Assembly: GCA_937927985.1 (NCBI GenBank)
Contig: CALFWH010000038.1
Span: 1 to 14,958 of the forward strand
Reading direction: 5' to 3'
Source of the DNA: an uncultured bacterium
Lineage (GTDB): Bacteria; DRYD01
DNA: 14,958 bases
Shown here: piece after piece, positions 7,006 through 13,457 of the stretch
Numbering within the stretch: position 1 is the first letter of the stretch
Layout of the letters: every line of letters starts with the position of its first letter
Notes under the pieces: model-generated
Database searches by the model: none
The model's input: the letters and a program-made list of their open reading frames with translations, nothing else
What the model was told of the DNA's origin: nothing
Translations under genes and position numbers: made by a program

Positions 7006-7599
7006 TTAACAAGATTTTTGTAGTAATTGATCAAGTACTAATAATTCTACTCGTTTATTTATCATTTTCTTGATTGCTTCTTCGCTGTCATTTGGATTGA
7101 TATCTACTCCTTTTATAGCATCAACAAGTAACCATACATTATATCCCAATTCTAGAGCTGACAATACTGTTTGTAAGACGCAGTAATCAGTTGCAACCCC
7201 ACAAACATATAGATTCTTTATATTTCTTTTCTGCAATTCTAAGTGCAAGTTAGTGTTTTCAAAAGCAGAATAAGCTTCAATATTCGGCTCAAAAGCTTTA
7301 GAAATAATTAAGTAATCTTTAGGTAAATAGACGTCTTTGTGGAATTCTGCACCTTTTGTATTTTGGACGCAGTGTTTAGGCCATATTCCACCATTTTCCT
7401 TAAATGAAATATGGTTTTCTGGATGCCAATCTCTAGTATAAACAACTAATGCACCCTCTTTTTCAAAAAATTTTATGTATTCATTTATAACTGGTATAAT
7501 AGTATCGGAATTAGGTACTTCTAAGCTACCTCCCGCTAGAAAATCATTTTGCATATCTACAACAATTAAAGCTGAGTTTTTTAAATCTAATTCTTTCAT
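7006..7599 (-). CDS. pncA: Nicotinamidase (pyrazinamidase/isochorismatase fold)
   Basis: 197 residues. It hydrolyses nicotinamide to nicotinate for NAD salvage. The catalytic triad is visible: Asp15 (VVDMQNDF), Lys101 (SKAFEPN) and Cys140 (CGVATDYCV). Metal ligands Asp57, His59 and His63 (DWHPENH) are characteristic of PncA rather than of generic isochorismatases. The ATG at 7599 has GGGGGTG 5 nt upstream; a TTG start 13 codons earlier (7638) would overlap dtd and is unlikely. It lies 19 nt after dtd and 39 nt before cysS in the same direction. Confidence 0.94.
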   Translation of the reverse strand: MKELDLKNSALIVVDMQNDFLAGGSLEVPNSDTIIPVINEYIKFFEKEGALVVYTRDWHPENHISFKENGGIWPKHCVQNTKGAEFHKDVYLPKDYLIISKAFEPNIEAYSAFENTNLHLELQKRNIKNLYVCGVATDYCVLQTVLSALELGYNVWLLVDAIKGVDINPNDSEEAIKKMINKRVELLVLDQLLQKSC

Positions 7600-7604
7600 T
7601 TTTT

Positions 7605-7611
7605 CACCCCC
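7605..7611 (-). promoter_or_regulatory. Ribosome binding site of pncA
   Basis: GGGGGTG on the minus strand, 5 nt before the ATG at 7599. It decides this start over the upstream TTG. Confidence 0.7.
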
Positions 7612-7618
7612 ACTTAAA

Positions 7619-8068
7619 CTAATCCCAATCAATAACAAAAGTAACCGGTCCAGAATTTATTATTCCAACTTCCATAAATTCTCCAAAAACCCCTACTTTT
7701 ACTTTATTCCATTTTTTCAAAAATCGTCCTTTTAGTTCCTCAAATAATTCATTAGCTTTATTGAATTCTAAACTTTTTTCAAAAGACGGCCTTCTTCCAC
7801 TTGATAGATCGCCATATAAAGTAAACTGAGAAACTAAAAGTATTTCTCCATCAATATCAATTAAAGACAAATTCATTTTACCTTTTTCATCTCCAAAAAT
7901 CCTCAAATTAAGAATTTTATCAACAAACTTATCAAAAGTATTTATAATATGTGGGTAATCTTCATTTTTGAATCCAATTAATAAATTCAATCCTTTCTCA
8001 ATCTTACTAACTTCTATATTATTAACCTTTACGTAAGAATTTATAACTCTCTGCACAACAACTCTCAT
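7619..8068 (-). CDS. dtd: D-aminoacyl-tRNA deacylase
   Basis: 149 residues, full length for bacterial DTD. It starts with the family's MRVVVQRV pattern and carries SQFTL (80-84) and NSGPVT (138-143), matching the SQxTL and NxGPxT active-site motifs including the Gly-Pro pair that rejects L-amino acids. DTD frees tRNAs charged with D-amino acids and also clears Gly mischarged on tRNA-Ala. It follows the TPR gene by 28 nt and precedes pncA by 19 nt, downstream of a tRNA-Gly gene. No strong ribosome binding site is visible. Confidence 0.96.
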   Translation of the reverse strand: MRVVVQRVINSYVKVNNIEVSKIEKGLNLLIGFKNEDYPHIINTFDKFVDKILNLRIFGDEKGKMNLSLIDIDGEILLVSQFTLYGDLSSGRRPSFEKSLEFNKANELFEELKGRFLKKWNKVKVGVFGEFMEVGIINSGPVTFVIDWD

Positions 8069-8096
8069 AAAATCTTAATAAAAACTCTTTATAAAA

Positions 8097-9656
8097 CTAA
8101 TTCATTACATGTTTTTTGGATTCAATGAAATAATTATAAAAAGCTGGATTATATAACAATTTTTTCTCTTCTATTTTAGAAAGTATTTTTATGGATTCTT
8201 CCTGTTGATTATTCAAATACAATAAATTAGCTAAGGAAATTTTATAAAGTAAACTAGCATCAACCTCAAAAATAACAGTTTTTTTATAAAAAGGATAAAT
8301 GGGTATTATTGCACTTAAAATTCTACCTTGATAATTACTAAAATTAATAGTTTTAATTAATTCCAAACTTTTATCATACTGATTATTTAACCAGTACAAA
8401 GTAGCTAAATTGTAGTTTACTAAAAAATCATTGGGATAAATAGAAAGGTATCTTTGAAAGTAACTTTCGGCTTCCACAAAATTCTCCATTAATAACGAAA
8501 TAAAACCAATGTTATTATAATATTCAATATTAAATGCTAAAAAAGGAATCTTCATTATTCTATAAGCCAACTGCACATTAGTAGATAATAAAGAAATAAC
8601 TAACTTTATAAATTCAGAATGTACAGTATCAGAATCATAATATATAAACTCTACATCATCAATATTTATGTCAAATCTACTCAATAATTTTTTAACATCC
8701 AACGAGCTAGATTTAATATTTTTCATTTCAAATAAATACACCTTACCTTTATATTTAATAGACATTATCTTTTTATCTAATAGTAAAAAAATGAGAGAAA
8801 AAGGATAAATAGATAAATCATCATCTAAATTCAAATTTTCGATGAAATTAGAATTTAAATCTGGCCAATAATCCAGAGTTGTTACAAAACTACACTCTCC
8901 AAAATAGTTCCTTAATAATTCACCTAAATGATTGATAAAACTCTCATCTTTATTTATCACTAATTTTTCTATCTTTTTAGTTGATAAATCTGAAATTAAT
9001 TTATATTTGTAATGAATCCTTTCTACTTGATCAATGTCTCCAAAAAATTTATAAACATTTTCTTTTTCATTGATATTCAGTAGAAAATATAAAAATTTGC
9101 TTATTTCATTTTCTTTAGGGTAAATATCGATATTGGGTTGAATAGAAAAATTATCCTCTAAAAAATCAATTAATCTATGAAAAAATATTTTGTTTATTCC
9201 TATTTTATCTTCATTTTGTAAAAATTTTGTTATAGTCAAGTAAAAGAAGTATATTTCAAAAAAGTTGTTTGAAAGTATTCTTAAGGAATTGATCCAGAAG
9301 TTAGAATTGAATCCCTGTCTAAGATTCTTGTGAGTAAAAACTAAATTAGAAATCAAATTAACTTTTAAATAGTCTGGCAAATTATCTAAATCAATTAAAT
9401 TGAGATTGGAGTTTATATCTTTCCACAATGAAATATCAATAGGAGAAATAACAATAGTGTCTTTCTTAAAATTTATTTCTTTTGCTTCGGAATAATTTTG
9501 ACAATTAATTATTGTTTTTGATTTTATTTTAGTTTTATCTTCGGTATATTTGTAATTTAGTTCCTGGATAATTTGATAAGTAATGAATTGAGATAGTTTA
9601 TGGCTTGAGGAATATATGATAGTGGGTTTATTTGGTTTAATTAGGTTTGATAGCAT
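8097..9656 (-). CDS. TPR-repeat hypothetical protein, cotranscribed after tRNA-Gly
   Basis: 519 residues from ATG 9656. The longer reading frame from 9695 is rejected because its first 10 codons would lie inside tRNA-Gly. No signal peptide or membrane segment. Residues 1-375 match nothing I recognise; they are Asn/Ile/Leu/Lys-rich and mixed alpha/beta, with a small beta motif near 296-311 (IMSIKYKGKVYLFEMK). Residues about 379-498 contain tetratricopeptide-like helical pairs, e.g. ENFVEAESYFQRYLSIYPND (391-410) and LATLYWLNNQYDKSLELI (418-435), and again near 467-492. TPRs usually mediate protein contacts. The start is 9 nt after the mature tRNA-Gly end with no ribosome binding site. Next in the operon comes dtd. 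Function unknown; a cytoplasmic scaffold or adaptor is a guess. Confidence 0.88.
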   Translation of the reverse strand: MLSNLIKPNKPTIIYSSSHKLSQFITYQIIQELNYKYTEDKTKIKSKTIINCQNYSEAKEINFKKDTIVISPIDISLWKDINSNLNLIDLDNLPDYLKVNLISNLVFTHKNLRQGFNSNFWINSLRILSNNFFEIYFFYLTITKFLQNEDKIGINKIFFHRLIDFLEDNFSIQPNIDIYPKENEISKFLYFLLNINEKENVYKFFGDIDQVERIHYKYKLISDLSTKKIEKLVINKDESFINHLGELLRNYFGECSFVTTLDYWPDLNSNFIENLNLDDDLSIYPFSLIFLLLDKKIMSIKYKGKVYLFEMKNIKSSSLDVKKLLSRFDINIDDVEFIYYDSDTVHSEFIKLVISLLSTNVQLAYRIMKIPFLAFNIEYYNNIGFISLLMENFVEAESYFQRYLSIYPNDFLVNYNLATLYWLNNQYDKSLELIKTINFSNYQGRILSAIIPIYPFYKKTVIFEVDASLLYKISLANLLYLNNQQEESIKILSKIEEKKLLYNPAFYNYFIESKKHVMN

Positions 9657-9665
9657 TGAGAAGCT

Positions 9666-9737
9666 AGCGGTAGACGGGACTCGAACCCGCGACATCCTGC
9701 TTGGAAGGCAGGAGCTCTACCACTGAGCTACTACCGC
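9666..9737 (-). tRNA. tRNA-Gly (anticodon UCC)
   Basis: A complete 72-nt cloverleaf. Acceptor GCGGTAG (9731-9737) pairs with CTACCGC (9667-9673). The D stem is GCTC/GAGC. The anticodon stem CCTGC/GCAGG holds loop CTTCCAA (anticodon TCC). The T arm is GCGGG-TTCGAGT-CCCGT. The discriminator is U73 (position 9666), as usual for bacterial tRNA-Gly. CCA is not encoded. It is the first gene after a strong promoter and lies 9 nt before the TPR gene's start. Confidence 0.96.
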
Positions 9738-9777
9738 TCATTTTTTATATTCTATATTACCAACAACACCTCCTCCT

Positions 9778-9806
9778 ATTATACAATAAACTATAATTAT
9801 TTACAA
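9778..9806 (-). promoter_or_regulatory. Sigma-70-type promoter of the tRNA-Gly-led block
   Basis: On the minus strand: -35 TTGTAA (9801-9806), spacer 17 bp (9784-9800), -10 TATAAT (9778-9783). Transcription should start near 9771, about 34 nt before tRNA-Gly. It is the best promoter in the window and, since the downstream leftward genes are closely spaced, may serve several of them. Confidence 0.75.
9792..9797 (+). promoter_or_regulatory. Possible -10 box of the rightward operon
   Basis: TATAAT on the + strand, inside the spacer of the opposing tRNA-Gly promoter. No good -35 box sits 16-18 bp upstream. A start near 9804 would leave a leader of about 54 nt for the Gln-rich protein gene. Confidence 0.35.
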
Positions 9807-9857
9807 CTATTTTACAAACAATTAAGAATTTTTTCAAAAAAAACAAAAATTATCATA

Positions 9858-10772
9858 ATGGGTATGGACAGCACTAATGTAAACAGAATTTTAAATACTC
9901 AAGCCTCCTTTACAGGTAAACCCCAAGAAATACAAAGACAAAATCAACTACAAACTCAACAAACTAAAGATACCAAAACAATTCAGCAAGAAATAAAACA
10001 AAGACAAGCCCAAGAACAAGACCAAGAAAAACAAATTCAACAACAAAAACAACAAGACCAAATACAAAAATCCCAACTTTCAAGACTAAACCTTATAAGA
10101 AATCAACAAGTAGCTACTAAACAACAAAAAACACCAGAACTCTATAAACAAGAACTACAAACCCTAAAAGGAGTCCTTAGAAACTGGGTTAACGGTATAC
10201 TTAACCCCTCCTCAAACTTTAACCTACCACAAAACCAAAATGTAAACGAAAACTTAACCCAAAAATTCGTCAACTCCTGGCTAAACTCGGATTATAAAAC
10301 CATAGCAAATTTAGAAAGATTACTAAATCTACAACTACAACTTCAACCCAATAATGCAGAAATATACGTTAAACTACAACTAGTCAAGTTAGTAAAAGAT
10401 GCTAAAAAAATGGTAGAAGAATATGCAGATACCAAAAGTGATCCCAGAATACCTAAAGGAGAAGCAGAAGAAAATCAGTACAGCTTGCTAACAGCAGGTA
10501 CAATGGTAGCCTCTCTCAACAAACTCAGACGCAAAAAAAATAAATCCTATACAGACATCCGAGAAGAACTCAAAAAAGAAGTAGAACTAGAAAAATTAAA
10601 CGAAAACAAATCATACTACGAAAACATCTCCAGAGCAAGGAAATTACTTAAAGATGTAGAAAAAGAATTATTCGAAGCAATCAAAAATGGAGCAGACCAA
10701 GAAACTATAAACAATATAATAGAAAAAGTATCCGATATATACGCCTTACTATCACAAACCTATAAAAAATAA
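9858..10772 (+). CDS. Gln-rich coiled-coil hypothetical protein
   Basis: 304 residues; no family recognised. Residues about 22-90 are extremely Gln-rich with Lys/Glu/Asp (e.g. RQAQEQDQEKQIQQQKQQ), likely helical coiled coil or disordered. Residues about 95-200 are helical (YKQELQTLKGVLRNW). The C-terminal part about 215-304 is charged and helical (REELKKEVELEKLNENK, RARKLLKDVEKELFEAIKNG). There is no signal peptide or membrane segment, so it is predicted cytoplasmic. The ATG at 9858 has no ribosome binding site; a second in-frame ATG at 9864 is possible. It ends 3 nt before the Ser/Thr kinase gene, so the two are surely cotranscribed and it may be a substrate or partner of the kinase (inference). 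Confidence 0.85.
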   Translation: MGMDSTNVNRILNTQASFTGKPQEIQRQNQLQTQQTKDTKTIQQEIKQRQAQEQDQEKQIQQQKQQDQIQKSQLSRLNLIRNQQVATKQQKTPELYKQELQTLKGVLRNWVNGILNPSSNFNLPQNQNVNENLTQKFVNSWLNSDYKTIANLERLLNLQLQLQPNNAEIYVKLQLVKLVKDAKKMVEEYADTKSDPRIPKGEAEENQYSLLTAGTMVASLNKLRRKKNKSYTDIREELKKEVELEKLNENKSYYENISRARKLLKDVEKELFEAIKNGADQETINNIIEKVSDIYALLSQTYKK

Positions 10773-10775
10773 ACT

Positions 10776-12809
10776 ATGCTTAAAACTAAATTTAAAACTA
10801 AACTCAATATAAAAACAATAACTCTAACTATCTTAATTTTTAGCTTATTATTCATTATCTCAAAAACCCTTGCTTACTCTCCCATAATAACTGATGAATA
10901 CACAGATCAACAAACCCAACAAACTCAACAAACTCAGCAAACAGTTAACCAACAACCACAAAATAATTCAAAAAAACAAAAAAAGACATCAAATCAAAAT
11001 AAATCAACAAAACAAACAGAAAAAAACTCAAAAATACAATCCACCTACCCCAATTATACTTCTAATCCAGAAAACTTTAAAAACAATAACGAAAACTTCA
11101 CAAATTCAATCACAAAAAATTATCTAACTTTAAAAATTACAACAATAAATCCCCAAGGAGAAAAAATAAATAGTCAAATAAAAGTACAAGCTAATTTTAA
11201 ACATCCAAACAAAACACAAGTAAAATTCACAGAAAACTTAGAAGCTATATTTAATTACATAGATCAAGGACCAATTACAATTGAAATCACTCCTTACCAC
11301 GAAAATTTACAAAAATTATTAATAAAAAGTAACATCTATCAAGACACTCAACTAACTATACCCCTAATCCCATCCTCTTTCACAATTAAATTTACATTAT
11401 TTGATTTATTAACCCCCCTAAACCCCTCAACCATAAATCATAAGCTCCTTATAAACAATACAGAACTTAAAAATTACAACCTAGAAAATAACTCAATAAT
11501 CATAAATCTATATAACAAGCCACAAAATGAATTAATTTTAAACTCAATAAATCAAGAAGAAATTGATAAACAATTACAAAATTTATTCGATTTACTATCT
11601 GGTTCACAAATTACCTTAAGCTTTCTTAACAATAAAAATTATAAAAATGAAACAATTACAACAAAAATAACTTCCAAATTAATTAAAAATACCTATCCTT
11701 TATACAAAAGAGTAGTATTTTTAGAAAATAAATTTCCCAATCCCTACCTACAACCAATAATATTAACAATTCTTCTTTTAATTCTTTCGTTTATAACTTT
11801 TAATTTAATTAAAAGGTCTAATCTAACTAATCAATCTTTTAAATCTTTAATTGATAAATTAACCAGCTATTGGGCTAACTTATCAAAATCATTACAATTC
11901 TTCCCTTTTGCAAGACAGTTTACAAAAGGTATAAAGAAGGGAGGAAAAGTAGAGAATCTTTCTTTAGATACAATCATTAATCCCAAAGTTTCAAACTATG
12001 TTCTTTTAGAAAGAATAGGTACGGGAGCAACAGCAGTAGTTTATAAAGCCCAAAATATCAAAAATAAAACAATAGTTGCACTCAAATTAATCCATAAGCA
12101 CCTATTTTCCGAACCTTGGTTCCAAGAAAGAATAAAAAACGAAATAGAAATAAATAAATATCTAACTCATCCAAACATAGTAAAACTCCTAGACTATGAC
12201 ATAGAAGGAGATCAGCCATTCTTAGCTTTTGAATTTATAGAAGGCAAAAGCTTATCCCAAATAATAAAAGAAAAGAAAAAATTAGATCTATCAGAAACTC
12301 TAAACATATGGATACAAATACTAGAAGCCCTAGACTACGCCCATCAAAAAAATATTATCCATAGAGACCTTAAACCAGAAAACATATTAATAACCAACAA
12401 TAAAACAGTAAAAATTACAGACTTTGGAGTATCAAAAAGAATAGATAGAACAATGAACCTAACACTTGATATTGTAGGTACCCCTTACTACATGTCACCA
12501 GAACAAATAAAAAATCAGAAAGTAGATAACAGAAGCGATATATACTCCCTAGGAGTAATATTTTACCAAATGTTAACTGGTAGATTACCTTTTGAAACTT
12601 CCCAAAACATATACGCAGTCTTTAAAGCCCATATGTTTGATAACCCCTTAAGTGCTAACATAACATTTGATAACTATATACCCCCAGACATAGAAAAAAT
12701 AATTAGAAAAATGATAGAAAAAGATCCCAAAAAAAGATATCAATATTGCTATGAAATAATCCAAGAACTGACTCCTTACGTACTTACTTACCAACAAAGT
12801 AGTGTATAG
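10776..12809 (+). CDS. Transmembrane Ser/Thr protein kinase with N-terminal extracytoplasmic region
   Basis: 677 residues. A membrane segment or signal anchor lies at about 14-34. A Gln/Asn/Thr/Lys-rich linker follows (45-115, with four QQT repeats), then a beta-rich region (about 117-310) that may hold two Ig-like or carboxypeptidase-regulatory-like folds. A second membrane segment is at about 326-346, then a cytoplasmic Hanks-type kinase domain at about 408-672. Kinase motifs: GTGATAVVYKA (Gly loop, 415-425), VALK with Lys437, HRD 529-531 with catalytic Asp531, Asn536, DFG 549-551, SPE 574-576, and activation-loop threonines 559, 563 and 569. All catalytic residues are present, so it should be active. 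The order is the reverse of PknB-type kinases, where the kinase domain is N-terminal and the PASTA sensor C-terminal. No PASTA domain is seen. It starts 3 nt after the Gln-rich gene and is followed 18 nt later by an MBL hydrolase. Confidence 0.95.
   Translation: MLKTKFKTKLNIKTITLTILIFSLLFIISKTLAYSPIITDEYTDQQTQQTQQTQQTVNQQPQNNSKKQKKTSNQNKSTKQTEKNSKIQSTYPNYTSNPENFKNNNENFTNSITKNYLTLKITTINPQGEKINSQIKVQANFKHPNKTQVKFTENLEAIFNYIDQGPITIEITPYHENLQKLLIKSNIYQDTQLTIPLIPSSFTIKFTLFDLLTPLNPSTINHKLLINNTELKNYNLENNSIIINLYNKPQNELILNSINQEEIDKQLQNLFDLLSGSQITLSFLNNKNYKNETITTKITSKLIKNTYPLYKRVVFLENKFPNPYLQPIILTILLLILSFITFNLIKRSNLTNQSFKSLIDKLTSYWANLSKSLQFFPFARQFTKGIKKGGKVENLSLDTIINPKVSNYVLLERIGTGATAVVYKAQNIKNKTIVALKLIHKHLFSEPWFQERIKNEIEINKYLTHPNIVKLLDYDIEGDQPFLAFEFIEGKSLSQIIKEKKKLDLSETLNIWIQILEALDYAHQKNIIHRDLKPENILITNNKTVKITDFGVSKRIDRTMNLTLDIVGTPYYMSPEQIKNQKVDNRSDIYSLGVIFYQMLTGRLPFETSQNIYAVFKAHMFDNPLSANITFDNYIPPDIEKIIRKMIEKDPKKRYQYCYEIIQELTPYVLTYQQSSV
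10908..10943 (+). repeat. Four tandem 9-nt repeats encoding QQT
   Basis: The unit CAACAAACT (with C/T, A/G variants) occurs four times in frame and encodes QQTQQTQQTQQT at residues 45-56 of the kinase, just outside the first membrane segment. Such a short repeat can vary in copy number by slippage. Confidence 0.85.
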
Positions 12810-12827
12810 TAAAAAATCATAAAAACT

Positions 12828-13451
12828 ATGAAAGAAATATTTTCAAATCTATACTGCTTCACTCTAAGCGAATTCTTTACTAACAATTACATTCTTTTAA
12901 AGAATAATAAAGCAATTATTATAGATTGTACTGAAAGCAAGCCACTAATAAGTTTTATAAAACAAAATAATATTAAAGTATTAGCCTTGATTTTAACTCA
13001 TGGACATGTAGACCATATATGTGGAGTAGCTAATATATCTAAAGAATTCTCCCTAATTCCTTACCTAAACCCATTAGATAATATTCAAATTGAACTTTCA
13101 AAACAAATTTACCAAGAATATGGTTTTACCGAATATCCATCATTTACATACCAAGAATTAAATGAAGGTAAACTAATTATAGAAGATTTTGAAATCCAAG
13201 TAATAAACACTCCTGGCCATACTCAAGGTAGCATATCCCTAAAAATTGATAATTACTTATTCTCAGGAGACACATTATTCAAAAATTCAATAGGAAGAAC
13301 AGATCTACCAGGTGGAAATTATTTCCAGCTAATAAATAGCATAAAAGAAAAATTACTCATATTACCTGATCAAACTATTGTTTTACCAGGACATGGAGAG
13401 ATAACCACTATCCACGAAGAAAAAATTTTTAATCCCTTTTTAATCCCTTAA
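12828..13451 (+). CDS. Metallo-beta-lactamase-fold hydrolase, glyoxalase II-like
   Basis: 207 residues. The dinuclear metal site is clear: THGHVDH (57-63), His131 (TPGHTQGS), Asp148 (SGDTLF) and His189 (LPGHG). The length and the GRTDLPGG sequence match the short GloB/YcbL-like group of thioester hydrolases, which lack the C-terminal substrate domain of classical glyoxalase II. The substrate is therefore uncertain. It is 18 nt after the kinase gene, has no ribosome binding site, and converges with the methyltransferase 6 nt beyond its stop. Confidence 0.92.
   Translation: MKEIFSNLYCFTLSEFFTNNYILLKNNKAIIIDCTESKPLISFIKQNNIKVLALILTHGHVDHICGVANISKEFSLIPYLNPLDNIQIELSKQIYQEYGFTEYPSFTYQELNEGKLIIEDFEIQVINTPGHTQGSISLKIDNYLFSGDTLFKNSIGRTDLPGGNYFQLINSIKEKLLILPDQTIVLPGHGEITTIHEEKIFNPFLIP
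13426..13447 (+). repeat. Tandem 11-nt direct repeat at the end of the MBL gene
   Basis: TTTTTAATCCC occurs twice in tandem (13426-13436 and 13437-13447), giving the C-terminus FNPFLIP. The T-runs may aid termination between the convergent genes, but there is no hairpin. Confidence 0.6.
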
Positions 13452-13457
13452 TCTAAA

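Noticed and set aside
7600..7638. TTG start extending pncA by 13 codons
   Set aside because: It overlaps the end of dtd and ignores the GGGGGTG site that fits the ATG at 7599.
7475..7735. An 86-codon + strand frame opposite pncA and dtd
   Set aside because: It spans the reverse strand of two well-supported genes and has no ribosome binding site.
9657..9695. Longer start of the TPR protein (beginning MSRVRVPSTAS)
   Set aside because: Its first 10 codons read through the 3' half of tRNA-Gly, a typical artefact. The ATG at 9656 right after the tRNA is preferred.
10894..11127. A 77-codon frame inside the kinase linker, rich in Asn/Lys/Gln
   Set aside because: Out-of-frame shadow of the low-complexity linker. 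It has no ribosome binding site and no protein character of its own.
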